Part shown: positions 43,492 through 54,865 of the stretch, in pieces
Numbering within the stretch: the stretch's first letter is position 1
Layout of the letters: every line of letters starts with the position of its first letter
Source of the DNA: Odontocerum albicorne
Taxonomy: Eukaryota; Arthropoda; Insecta; Trichoptera; Odontoceridae
Direction of reading: 5' to 3'
NCBI GenBank assembly: GCA_949825065.1
Contig: OX463848.1
Span: 40,407,380-40,471,379, forward strand
Length of the DNA: 64,000 bases
The notes under the pieces: model-generated
What the model was told of the DNA's origin: nothing
Database searches by the model: none
The model's input: the letters and a program-made list of their open reading frames with translations, nothing else
Made by a program: the position numbers and the translations under genes

Positions 43492-43744
43492 TACAACCGT
43501 GCACGATATAATTTTCTATTATATGGACCAAATTACAGAACCAATGCGATGGCTAAACACTCAGTGATGCACGGTTTAGAGATATTGAACCGATTGAGTG
43601 ACACAGATATATTCTCGGCACTGCCTATCACTGTTCTCCGTAGTATTCTTCCAAATATATACAAAAACCTGACTCACATTTTGTAACGTGACATATCTGT
43701 AAAATGTGGAAAATAAAAATACACATATCATATCTTCTTCTTCC

Positions 43745-44155
43745 CAGTGTCATGTCAGGTCCCTCCAATGTTGAATATCACCTGAGAGTAGACATCTTTG
43801 TTCCCGGCAGCCCGAAAAAGATCTCCGACGCCCCTTATGCCAGTCCAATCACGTATATTGCGGAGCCAGGAGATTTGCCTCCTGCCAACACCTCTTCGTC
43901 CTTCTATTTTGCCTTGGATGATCAGGTGCAGTAATTTTTACTATGTTCCTCTAAGTACATGACCCAAGTAGGACACCTCTAGGATTTTAATATTAGCCAG
44001 CAACTAACTCTCTATCAACTTTGACTCTTTGAAGAACCCTCGTGTTGCTGACCATATCCGTCCAGGGTATCCGTAGCATTCTCCGGTGCATCCACATTTC
44101 GAATGCTTCCAGTCGGTTCATACTACCAACTTTGAAGAACCATACTACCAACTTT
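43745..44155 (-). pseudogene. LINE C-terminal fragment (same family as 1-300)
   Basis: Minus strand reads NRLEAFEMWMHRRMLRIPWT, DMVSNTRVLQRV, then the SYLGH ... GKIEG-RG ... SWL block. It is the same type as the larger LINE at 48313-49545 (EAFEMWSYRRLLGISW). Frameshifted. Confidence 0.7.
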
Positions 44156-44159
44156 GAGA

Positions 44160-44875
44160 ATCATATACTCGTATAAATATTTAATACTTTTTATATAAAT
44201 AAATAAAAAATCATATTATTTTGCGACATTTGTTTATTTACTCTTTCAGGAATATATATACATATAGTTTGAGGAATTTTTATTTTTCAGCTTATCGACA
44301 ATTAACCAAAGACTATAATATAAATGATTTGTTTTGATGTTTCTATATAAGTTTAATGTAAATTGATTTTTTAGTTTAGTTCGACAACTCATTCAGCTTT
44401 ACCTACATATTTACATTTTCTCATTTGTTATATTTGTACTGAATAATACTATCTCGAACCGCCTTAATTTACCCGGAATGTCCCCGCATGAAATAACACC
44501 CGTCCCTTAGCAGCCGGCAGTCAGGGAATTGCCTGTACTTTGTTGCCGTAATAAATTGCTCCGGTAGGTTTCCACTTGGAACTCCACACTCCATGGTCCT
44601 ACGCCTCGAGTGTTGCTGCGAGGAAACTTCCATTTAATGAAGCAGACACTGTGTTATGTCATATTTCTTCCGAGCCTCGTCTCCCTCGTGTATCTCACAC
44701 CGTGCTCTCGTATCATACATACCCAGGGTGCTAGAAATAGAATACTTAAAATTCAGACACGAAGAATTAAAAATTTCATATTTGGTTTAATCGAATTGGG
44801 ATTTTATCAATAAATAAATAAATAATAGGTTTATTGATAGCAACATATTATGTACAGATTATATTTAAATAATAA
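44160..44875. other. Unidentified; mildly GC-rich patch
   Basis: 44450-44720 is less AT-rich ('CCCTTAGCAGCCGGCAGTCA', 'CTACGCCTCGAGTGTTGCTG') and shows no repeat partner in the window. A 67-codon frame there is not recognisable. The rest is AT-rich. Confidence 0.35.
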
Positions 44876-44879
44876 TTCT

Positions 44880-45240
44880 AAAACACATAAATTGCAGATA
44901 ATACATTAAATACAGAAGCTCTCAAAAGGTCTGGGCTCATCTAATAGCATCCCCTCGGCCAAGATACACCCCACCAATATAGAGCGAACCGAGCCACGGG
45001 GACACCAGATGTTTTTCAGCCCACACCCTTGAACACGTAGAACAAGAATATATAAAAAAAAATAAACACAGAAAATAAATAGATGACAAAAAAAAATACA
45101 TTCAAGAGAGAAGACACTAAAAGGTCCGGGCTCATCCCACAAACATTTCCCCGGCCGAGATACACCCCACCAATGTAGGGCGAGCCCGACCGCAAGGGCA
45201 TCAGGGGGCTTCTATCCCACACCCTCGCATATCTAGATTA
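44880..45240 (+). repeat. Two direct copies of a dispersed repeat
   Basis: 44910-45030 and 45105-45235 are about 85% alike by eye: 'GGTCTGGGCTCATC', 'CGGCCAAGATACACCCCACC', 'GAGCC(A/G)CGGGGACACCAG'. Same family as 2908 and 22135. They are separated by AT-rich DNA, so probably a tandem duplication of one insertion. Confidence 0.55.
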
Positions 45241-45299
45241 AAGAATAAATAGAAAAAAAAAGAAAAAAAAAACAAAAACGTATGGCAGAAAACAAAATA

Positions 45300-46625
45300 A
45301 AAAGTAAACCCACATATACCACCTCAGGTTAACTGTGAAGATTCGTCGAATTTGGATTCGCAATCGTGTAGATTCGTCGAATTTGGATTTTATCAATCGT
45401 GTCGATTCATCGAATTTGGATTCGCAGAATCGAAAATAAAAAAAAACCTGGATTGTTTTATATTTGGATTCGTGTAATCTTAATTCCATAAATTAATAAA
45501 AAAAGTATATTATGTGGATTCATCGAATTCCGATTCAATGTCATTTTTATCTTCTCTATCAGGGCCCTGGCAACTCGTAGATAGATATACCTTGCTTACT
45601 TATATTCTGGGTGCCGCAAATATAATACTCGAGATTCATATTGTACTTTGAATTTAAAATGTTATATTTGGATCCATCGAATTGGGATTTTATCAATCAC
45701 GTAGACTCGTCGAATTTGTATTTACCGTATCGAAAGTAAAATAACCGGATTGTTTATACGTGAAACCTCGTTTTTACGTTTTCGAAGGGACTGATAAAAA
45801 AAAACGTAATTGGAGGGAAAACGTAGATTCGGGGTTAGAAAAAAAAAATGAAAAATTTAAAATATTTTTTTATTTATATAATCACGCAAATCGGAAAAAA
45901 CACGTTTTCAATCGATTCGCGATTTTTTTATTATCGTAGCCAACGTTGTAATGGGTATGCCCAAATCACGCGCGAGCGAAACACGTGAGCAAACGTGTTT
46001 ATTCACTTTTTCGTGAATTTTCCTTTTCTCTTGAATCGGTAATATTTTTCTTTGTCGAGACATTATTTGAAGGGATTCAACGAAAAATTAAAAGAAATGA
46101 AAAAAAAAATGTTAATTGACACACGAAATACACGACAATTGACAATTGAAATTGTATGTACACGACCGATACGTTTAAAACACAAGCATAGATTGACCAA
46201 ATACATATACAGTCTGCCTGCCTCTGATTCGCTAAATTTTCCACCAATTGCATCGTATCACACGACTCGTGTAACCTTGCCCATGAGCGCCGCAGGTGCA
46301 CACGTGTCTATAAATAGAAACAACATATTTCTGCTTCCTAATATTAATTTCAAATATTTTAAATCGTCGCGCATTTAATTAAATATGTTTATAAATTGAT
46401 TTGCATTTTAAATATTTGAAACGTTAATTACGGGAAATAAAAACGTAAAAGCGGGTACTAAATGTACTAAAATAAAACGGGATTGTACAAATTGAACGCA
46501 AATAGCGGGAAAACGTGAATTCCGGGCACGTAAAAACGGGGTTTCACTGTATTTGGATTCATATTATCCGAGTTCGATAAATTGAATGGAAAAATATACT
46601 ATTTAGATTCATCGAATTTATATAC
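45300..46625. repeat. GATTCGTCGAATTTGGATT repeat array
   Basis: About a dozen imperfect copies of a 19-bp motif (GATTCRTCGAATTTGGATT) at irregular spacing from 45335 to 46620. Two larger blocks (about 45350-45560 and 45650-46625 minus the MITE) are duplicates of each other. Function unknown. Confidence 0.6.
45759..46549. mobile_element. Pogo-like MITE, 791 bp, TA-flanked
   Basis: Ends CGTGAAACCTCGTTTTTACG (left) and CAGTGAAACCCCGTTTTTAC (right, reverse complement); TA at 45757-45758 and 46550-46551. The 'CAGTGAAACCTCG' terminus is the pogo/Tigger style. Sub-terminal repeats of 'GGGAAAACGT' recur. No transposase; the 108-codon frame within is not protein-like. Confidence 0.75.
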
Positions 46626-46629
46626 ATAC

Positions 46630-46795
46630 ATACCATCAGACCATCTTTCTGCCGGGGTACGCAGAGAGGGCAGATCGCCATAATTTCCTATCTCGGCACG
46701 CATGCTTCGCCTCTTCCACATTCATACACCTCATACAACTTCTACGATTTCTCTGACTTTCTACGTTTCTTTCGGAATATTAATTTGTTTCTTAT
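46630..46795 (-). pseudogene. LINE 3' end (WFGH family), minus
   Basis: Complement of the family tail: 'GGGGTACGCAGAGAGGGCAG', 'CTCGGCACGCATGCTTCGCC', 'CTCTGACTTTCTACGTTTCT'. Confidence 0.6.
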
Positions 46796-46808
46796 AACAA
46801 AAATAAAA

Positions 46809-47118
46809 GCTAATATCGAGTGCTCAACACATTAACAAAGCTAATATCGAGTGCTCAACACATTAAGAAAGCTAATACCAAGTGCTAAACACATTAAGAA
46901 AGCTAATATCGAGTGTTAAACAAATTAAGAAAGCTTATATCGAGTGATCAACACATTAAGAAAGCTAATATCGAGTGATCAACACATTAAGAAAGTTAAT
47001 ATCGAGTGATCAACACATTAAGAAAGCTAATATCAAGTGCTCAACACATTAAGAAAGCTAATATCGAGTGATCAACACATTAACAAAGCTAATATCGAGT
47101 GCTCAACACATTAAGAAA
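46809..47118. repeat. Minisatellite, 31-bp unit, about 10 copies
   Basis: Unit GCTAATATCGAGTGCTCAAC + ACATTAAGAAA. Copies alternate GTGCTCAAC and GTGATCAAC. Confidence 0.88.
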
Positions 47119-47207
47119 GAAGGAGTATATAATTTTTTTTTTAATTATTTTACACAATTACAACAAAAACAATCAGAAATTAACAAGTATTAAACCGTTT
47201 AAAATCC

Positions 47208-47582
47208 CATGTTATCAATACGATGTGGCATCTGCTCAAAATCTCATGTTACCAACACAATACGGCTTCCGATCAAAATCTCATGTTACCAACACAATAC
47301 GACGTCTGATCAAAATCACATGTTACCAACACAATACGGCGTCTGATCAAAATCTCATGTTACCAACACAATACGGCGTCTGATCAAAATCTCATGTTAC
47401 CAACACAATACGGCGTCTGATCAAAATCACATGTTACTAACACAATACGGCGTCTGATCAAAATCACATGTTACCAACACAATACGGCGTCTGATCAAAA
47501 TCTCATGTTACCAATAGTTATATAATACGGCATCTGATCAAAATCTCATGTTACCAACGCAATACGACGTCTGATCAAAATC
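47208..47582. repeat. Minisatellite, 37-bp unit, about 10 copies
   Basis: Unit CATGTTACCAACACAATACG + GCGTCTGATCAAAATCT. Only 90 bp separates it from the 31-bp array. Part of it is open in frame by chance. Confidence 0.88.
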
Positions 47583-47589
47583 AATATAA

Positions 47590-48310
47590 TGCCATCTCAT
47601 TCCAGCGGAAATTAATTTGATTGCGGCTTCGGGCTAGGAGGTAGAAATGTGTAGCGGGGATTAATGTAATTACTGTAATAACAAATTTCTTTATTGTTAA
47701 ATATTCTAATATGAAGTTCCACAAAGTTAAACGCGAAACCTTGGATAAATTTCGATATATTAAAAAATAGTAGATTTTTTATTGCCCCGACTAATGCGGC
47801 CCCAGATAATCAAGAGTCTACTGTATCTTAGATAACAATTTTTTTAGCAGTTGAAAATATCTACTTATTTTCGAGACCCTTATCGTGCATGAGAGATCTG
47901 AAAAAATGTTGGAGTAGTACTGACGTAGTAGGCAAGTATTCAGGAGATGGGGCTGCGTGACTTATCTTCTGCTTTCTTACGATAAACTCTTCAAAATCCT
48001 TGAGATGTAGCAGGTGGAGGCGGTCTCAGATGGTTGTACGCTGTATAGTATATCAAAGTTGCGACATTTCCGCGGTACAAAATTATAAAAAAACTGTAGC
48101 AACATCTTGAGCGAGGCTCGCTTAAGTTTTACTCGTGTATATGTTTTGAGTCGAAGAACATGTGTTAGGGATGTTGGAAAGTTTATAATTTTTTTTCTCA
48201 TTCCTAGCGAATTTTTTTAGCAAGTTATATTTCAATTAATATAAAACCATAGTTGAATGCCGTAGTTTGTAAATAAAAAGGTATAGTTTTTGTCGTGTGT
48301 TAGTGCCAAC
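47590..48310. other. Dispersed repeat end, possible pogo-type terminus
   Basis: 47625-47705 matches the 'GTGTAGCGGGGATTAATGTAA' repeat. 47790-47822 ('GCCCCAGATAATCAAGAGTC-TACTG' then TA) resembles one Tigger/pogo terminus without a partner. The rest is unrecognised. Confidence 0.4.
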
Positions 48311-48312
48311 TG

Positions 48313-49545
48313 ACTAATATCATTCTAAAGAGAATTGAACCAAAAGTAGAGAACATCCTTTCCAGAGACCAGTATGGCTTCAGAAGAGGTGTGGGAACCA
48401 GAGAAGCAGTACTGTCTCTACGAATACTGCTAGAAAATAGAATAAGAAGAAACCAAAACACATACATCGCATTCATAGACCTGGAGAAAGCTTTTGACAA
48501 AGTAGAATGGAAAAGACTCTTCGAGATTTTGAAGAGAATTGATATCAAATACAGAGATAGACGTATAATCCAGGCGCTATACAAGAATGAGGCCGCTATA
48601 ATCAGATGTGACGAAGACACAAAGAAAGCCAATATAAGACAAGGGGTAAGGCAGGGATGCTCTCTGTCACCTGTTCTTTTTAACGCCTATATACAGAGCG
48701 CGATTGACGACTTGAGAGAGAGAATGAGTCACAGAGAAGGTGTAAAGATACACGGGCAAAAGGTGGACATGATAAGGTTCGCTGACGATATTGCTATGGT
48801 TGCTGAAAGTGAAGAGGAACTACAAGAGGCCTTAACAACTATGGAAAGCATTCTTCAAAATAACTACAGTATGAAGATAAATAAAGACAAAACAAAGCTG
48901 CTGACTGTAGGCCGAGCGCAGCACCAGATGAGAATAGTGATGTCGGGTAAACCACTAAAGAACACCAAGGAGTTTGTCTACCTCGGGAGCAAAACAACAT
49001 GGGACGGTCGGTCCAAGAGCGAGGTCGACAGCCGTATACATCAGGCTAGACTTGCATTTAATAAAAGGTCGAAAATAATAGAATCAAATAATATAGACCT
49101 TAAACTGAGAATACTCCTCATCAAGACCTATGTATGGAGTATCTTGATGTACGGCTGCGAGACATGGTGCCTATCCGAAAGAGATAGACGAAGACTAGAG
49201 GCTTTTGAGATGTGGTCCTATAGAAGACTATTAGGAATTTCCTGGAGAGACCGCATCACAAATGAAGAGGTTCTCCAACGAATCGAAGGAGGAAGGCACC
49301 TGCTCAGGATCCTGTCCGAAAGGCGTGCAAGATGGATCGGGCATATAATACGACAAGAGGGCCTCTTGCATGCCATAATGGAGGGCATGACCGAGGGGAC
49401 AAACTCTAGGGGACGCCCACGCCGAGAGTACCTGGAGGACCTGTTGGTGGACGTGCGCTGCTCAACATACACAGACTTAAAAAGAGCCGCACAGGACAGG
49501 GGGGAATGGAGGAGAAGAGTTCAAATTGCTGCAAACCAGTCTTAG
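48313..49545 (+). pseudogene. LINE reverse transcriptase, 5'-truncated, 384+ codons open
   Basis: The open frame extends upstream of Met 48391 to about 48313 (LTNIILKRIEPKVENILSRD, QYGFRRGVGT). Reverse-transcriptase motifs in order: FIDLEKAFDKVEW (motif A, catalytic Asp), RQGVRQGCSLSPVLFN (motif B), MIRFADDIAMVAE (motif C, FADD), then FVYLGSKTTWDG and the thumb, ILMYGCETWCLSERDRRR, EAFEMWSYRRLLGISWRDRI, RRARWIGHIIRQEGLLHAIM and NSRGRPRREYLEDLL. It is the longest LINE coding block here and retains all RT motifs from A on, but lacks fingers and endonuclease. RTE/L2-like; clade not certain. Stop at 49543-49545. Confidence 0.88.
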
Positions 49546-49568
49546 GACTGCAACCACGGAACGGAAGT

Positions 49569-50745
49569 GCCAACTTTGATGTATGGAAGCGAAATATGGG
49601 CATTGATAAGAGTAAATAAATGCGAGCCTTGCGTAGAATATTCGTTGAGTAGAATGTATGATATAGTAAGGAATTATCGGATAAAGGATAAATGTTTGTT
49701 AGAGATGGATGTTATAAGAAGAAATAATGTATGATAAAGTAAGGAATTATCGGATAAAGGATAAATGTTTGTTAGAGATGGATGTTACAAGAAGAAATAA
49801 TGTATGATAAAGTAAGGAATTATCGGATAAAGGATAAATGTTTGTTAGAGATGGATGTTATAAGAAGAAATAATGTATGATAAAGTAAGGAATTATCGGA
49901 TAAAGAATAAATGTTTGTTAGAGATGGATGTTATAAGAAGAAATAATGTATGATTAAGTAAGGAATTATCGGATAAAGCATAAATGTTTGTTAGAGATGG
50001 ATGTTATAAGAAGAAATAATGTATGATAAAGTAAGGAATTATCGGATAAAGGATAAATGTTTGTTAGAGATGGATGTTATAAGAAGAAATAATGTATGAT
50101 AAAGTAAGGAATTATCGGATAAAGAATAAATGTTTGTTAGAGATGGATGTTATAAGAAGAAATAATGTATGATAAAGTAAGGAATTATCGGATAAAGCAT
50201 AAATGTTTGTTAGAGATGGATGTTATAAGAAGAAATAATGTATGATAAAGTAAGGAATTATCGGATAAAGGATAAATGTTTGTTAGAGATGGATGTTATA
50301 AGAAGAAATAATGTATGATAAAGTAAGGAATTATCGGATAAAGAATAAATGTTTGTTAGAGATGGATGTTATAAGAAGAAATAATGTATGATAAAGTAAG
50401 GAATTATCGGATAAAGGATAAATGTTTATTAGAGATGGATGTTATAAGAAGAAATAAGAAATAAATCTTGGGATGGTTTTGCCATATTGAGAGAATGAGT
50501 TGCATATAACGAAATAAATGTTTGTATGAAATGAATGGAGAGCTAGGAAGAGGCAAACCGAGAAAAGAGTGGAAGGAGATGCTAGTTGGTGAAATTTTAA
50601 CTGTGAGAAAGGTAAAAAATGTGCGACACAAGCGAGCATGTGTGACAAGATTTATGAATGTTGATGACGCGAGAGCCGTGTTCATGTATAGAATGGCGTA
50701 GAAATTCTTCCTCTCTGTCCACCCCAAAAGGGATGGTATGTATGC
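49569..50745 (+). pseudogene. Another LINE C-terminus expanded by a minisatellite
   Basis: Left part: TLMYGSEIWALIRVNK (49572 on). Right part: KSWDGFAILRE-like, GRGKPRKEWKEMLVGEILTV, RKVKNVRHKRACVTRFMNVD, DARAVFMYRMA, then the tail 'CTCTCTGTCCACCCCAAAAG'. Between them sits an 803-bp, 11-copy tandem repeat derived from the coding strand itself (KDKCLLEMDVIRRNN in one unit). Confidence 0.7.
49654..50456. repeat. 73-bp higher-order minisatellite, 11 copies
   Basis: Spacing is exactly 73 bp (GGATAAAG at 49679 to 50409 in ten steps). The base after GGATAAAG varies in order G G G A C G A C G A G, revealing a 219-bp three-unit super-repeat. Private changes: GTTACAAG in unit 2, GATTAAGT before unit 5, TTTATTAG in unit 11. 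Confidence 0.92.
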
Positions 50746-51631
<886 letters not shown>

Positions 51632-51801
51632 TAAGTACAATTTTCAATTTATATTTTATTTTACGTTTGTATCTGACATTTCTATTTTTAATTGAATTCA
51701 AGTCTGCAATATACGATTAAAACACAAGAAAAATTATATAAAAAGTACATTAACTATTTATATAATTTTTATGTAAATAGTTAACCTTTACAGTGAAACA
51801 A

Positions 51802-51870
51802 GTTGACAGATTAATAAGGCCGTCTCTCCGACAACTAGTTAAGACGACCTCTGTTGTCTAGTTGGTAAGA
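51802..51870 (+). repeat. SINE family A start, left half of a 69-bp duplication
   Basis: 'GTTGACAGATTAATAAGGCC' to 'CTGTTGTCTAGTTGGTAAGA' is repeated at 52409-52477 with five mismatches. The LINE at 51871-52408 lies exactly between. Confidence 0.85.
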
Positions 51871-52408
51871 TTTTATCTTATCTCGCCGAAAATTTTCAGC
51901 GTCTTTCCAATCATGGATTAGCGCTACGCTCAAACAGAGATTGTTTATTGGCCTTTCCAGTTCACCGCTCCTCTTTCTTTACGTCGTCCTTTACTGTCCA
52001 TGCAGTGAGACTCTGGAATCAGTTACAAACAAATATAAGACTCGCTCCGTCCTTGGCATGCTTTAAGAAGCGACTGAAAAAAACTCTTAATTTCTAGTCA
52101 GTAAAATAACGTGTTTCATTCCTGATTTTTCTTTTCCTTTCCTCTCCACCATCCCTTCCTTTCCTTTTGATTGATGATATCTCGCTTTATATGAAAAATG
52201 ATGTTCGGGTGATTGTCCGTCTTTGTGGGGTTCGTGGGCATGTGCTCACGTATATGTTTATGGATTTCGTGGGGATGGATAGTCATTTGAATGATTTATG
52301 CGACCACGTAACTTGCTTCTTTTAATTTTGTTTGGTTGGTTGGTAAAGATTGCCGCCTGGTAATAAGCCCGCCAGATTGTATTTGCAATAAAAGTGTTAA
52401 ATAAATAA
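51871..52408 (+). mobile_element. LINE 3' end, copy h, inside a SINE
   Basis: Complete version of the abundant tail, from 'TTTATCTTATCTCGCCGAAA' (ORF2) to 'AAAGTGTTAAATAAATAA'. Lies in the Rac1 intron on the sense strand. Confidence 0.88.
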
Positions 52409-52660
52409 GTCGACAGATTAATAAGGCAATCTCTCCGACATCTAGTTAAGACGACCTCCGTTGTCTAGTTGGTAAGACACTTGTCTCTTGACCCGGAGGT
52501 TACGGCTTCAATTCCCGTTGGAACCCAGCTTTTTTTTAATAAGTATTCCTATCTGGTTTTCACTCAAGGCCCTTTTTTTTAGTTGGTTGGAAGATATTGC
52601 CACATGGCAATAAGCCCGTCTGGTTGTACTGTATACAACGAAAGTGTAATACAATACAAT
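52409..52660 (+). repeat. SINE family A, full copy
   Basis: Box A TGTCTAGTTGGTAAGACAC, box B 'GGCTTCAATTCCCGTTGGAA', body ('TCCTATCTGGTTTTCACTCA', 'GATATTGCCACATGGCAATA') and tail 'GTACTGTATACAACGAAAGT'. It continues the SINE begun at 51842. Confidence 0.75.
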
Positions 52661-53477
52661 AATTATGTAAAAGTACGAATAGTTTATTTTTAATTATGAC
52701 GAGAATAACTTTTGATATCGATGGATTTCCAAATCTTGTTTAAGTGTTTTTTCATGAATATCGTTTTTTTTTTTAAATTTATTTTACAACTTGGAGAAAT
52801 ATTCATTACATATATATTTATTTTTTTCACATTGTCTTTTACTGGACATACTCTTTGATTATGGAACCAGTTATTGACTAATATTATATAAGACTCGCTC
52901 CATCATTCACTAGTTTAAAAAAGCGAATTAATAAACATTACTCTCACATCAGTGACAGGGCGAGTTTTTCCTGGTTTTCCATCCTTTTTTTTTTCGATTT
53001 CTCTTGTTCTCTTCTGGCCGAATAAATTAATTTATTATTAAGGTTAATTAATTTAGAATTAAAATTACTTGTGAGTCCGTTGTTTTATTAGCCGACTCTA
53101 AGCACTTTCGCATATCGCAGGCTTACTGTAAATTAATTTAAGTAATCCTCCGATTTGCGATCAAATCACGTTTCTCACATTTTTCCTCCAATAAAGTGGA
53201 TTCTCCAGGAATTTTCCGCTACGGACCTGTTTTTTTAATGTAATTTTATTAACCTTTTTTCTACCTCATTTTGCATAATTTTTTTCAAGGATTTCGCGTA
53301 ATCGTATTAAAAATAAATTTCATTCGTAATAAAAAATATTTTGTCGAGTATCTGTTGAAAATTTGTCAAAGTGGATAAGTGTATGATAATTCTATTGTAT
53401 CGCATTTACGTTGTCTACAGTTCAACCTGGCCTTTTTCACGTTATTTAGAAAAGATGCCTATGTGGTATGTCTTGTA
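52661..53477. other. Rac1 intron sequence, nothing recognised
   Basis: AT-rich; 52840-52930 is a weak match to the ORF2 end of the abundant LINE ('TGATTATGGAACCAGTTATT', 'AGACTCGCTCCATCATTCAC'). Confidence 0.4.
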
Positions 53478-54625
53478 AAGGGTCTTTCAAATTGAGCGTT
53501 TTTTTTTTAATTCTTGGATAAAACACAGATGACGTCGCGAACTTGCCTGGGTCTTGTGACGTTTGAGAAGTGTAATGTATGACATTTATGAAAATGGAGT
53601 CGTATACAATACAACAACGCGTTCAAATTGTTGAATTATTTTATGTATTGTACAATGCTACAGGATTTTGAGTACTTGGGCTTTCAGGATGAATGACGTG
53701 TGGAAAATATTTGTGTGGGCTCTTGAGTGGTTCTTCTTGTTTTGATTTTTGTTGCTTTTGTATTTGTGTTTCTGTATATTTTTTATTCTTATGATTGTAT
53801 GCGGTATATTATGGGTGAACATTTTTTATTTTATTTTTGTTTCATTCATTTTTGGTTTTACTTTTGTTTTTATTCTTATGATTGTGTGCGGTATATTATG
53901 GGATGAACAAGTTTAGTCTTTCTGGAGTGATGATGTGTCAAGAGTTTGATTCCGCATGATGTTTCAAGTTGTAATTGAGTGTCACTGTTTGTCAGGTTGA
54001 TAAGAACGTGCAGCGGGGTTTTGTTTTTGTGTAATCAAAAATCGGAAAGAAGTATCGATTTATTTTTTCATGCTAAATATCCTCAGTGAGATACAGGCAA
54101 AAGCCTAGTTTACTGGGGATACGACAAATGAAAGGCGACAAACCCAGATCCATTAAAATAATGTATGTCCAAATTAAATTACCTGCTGTTTTTTCGCAAA
54201 TTATGTATATTTCTTGTCATGTGTAATAATAAATAAATAAATAAAATCTCCGGAAACGGCTATGTTCATTGGCCATCATGATCATGTGATCTGATACCGT
54301 TGGACTATTTTCTCTGGGGTTACGTGAAAAGCCAGGTCTATAAGAATGACCCCCGATCAATTCCAAAGGACGAAATTATTTGCGTTACTGGTGAGTTAGA
54401 ACCGCAATTATGCCAAAATGTCATCGAATTTTTTTGACATAGAGTGGACATCTGTGGAGCTGCAAGAGGTGGACATTTAGCGGATATTGTGTATTGTGTT
54501 TAAATGTCATACATTATACTTCAATGGCCAATAAAAAGTTTTTTGAAATCAAAGCAAATTGTGTATTTTATTCAAGAATTTAAAAAAAATAGAATTAAAA
54601 AAACCGCTCGATTTGAAAGACCCTT
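53478..54625 (+). mobile_element. Rosa-like element (copy 2) with nested retro repeat
   Basis: Ends AAGGGTCTTTCAAATTGAGC and AAGGGTCTTTCAAATCGAGC (reverse complement), TA at 53476-53477 and 54626-54627. The N-terminal coding start (MESYTIQQRVQIVELFYVLY) runs to about 53665; 53668-54245 is the retro-like repeat (copy of 34468-35002) ending in (AAAT)n; then the C-terminal block resumes (FLWGYVKSQVYKNDPRSIP). Catalytic part absent. Confidence 0.8.
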
Positions 54626-54639
54626 TATTATTGTATTAC

Positions 54640-54860
54640 CTTCCAACCAACCAGAAAGATATTAGAAGCCTAAAGTGAAAACCAGACTGGAATCCTTTTA
54701 AAAAAATCCTAGTTCTAACGAGAATCGAACCCACAACCTCCGGACCGGGAGACAAGCGTTTTACCAACTAGGCCACGGAGATCGTCTCTTTCAACCAACG
54801 TGAAAAATTTTAAAGGCCTTAAGTGGAAAGCAAATTGGAACCTTTTTAAAAATTAAATTA
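54640..54860 (-). repeat. SINE family A, one full and one partial copy
   Basis: 54640-54786 is a full minus copy with box B GGGTTCGATTCTCGTTAGAA and box A side 'CCGTGGCCTAGTTGGTAAAA'. 54790-54860 repeats the body and head start ('TTCCAATTTGCTTTCCACTT' on minus). Confidence 0.7.
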
Positions 54861-54865
54861 GGGTT

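Larger units (their letters stand above)
41545..43690 (+). pseudogene. NKYSRARN-family LINE remnant, split twice
   Basis: Pieces 41545-41617, 42107-42260 and 43492-43690 match in order the LINE at 1145-1545 ('GATATTCCTACTT', 'AACTCTCCCGCGATACTAGA', 'ATGGCTAAACACTCAGTGAT', 'AGAGATATTGAACC'). They are separated by a 489-bp MITE and a 1231-bp mariner. The 42107-42260 part also carries internal short duplications of 'CGCGATACTAGAAG'. Confidence 0.7.

Noticed and set aside
46809..47582. Regular repeats resembling a CRISPR array
   Set aside because: Units are directly contiguous without unique spacers, in a eukaryotic genome: minisatellites.
47790..47822. Complete Tigger/pogo element
   Set aside because: Only one terminus is visible; no matching inverted end within a sensible distance.
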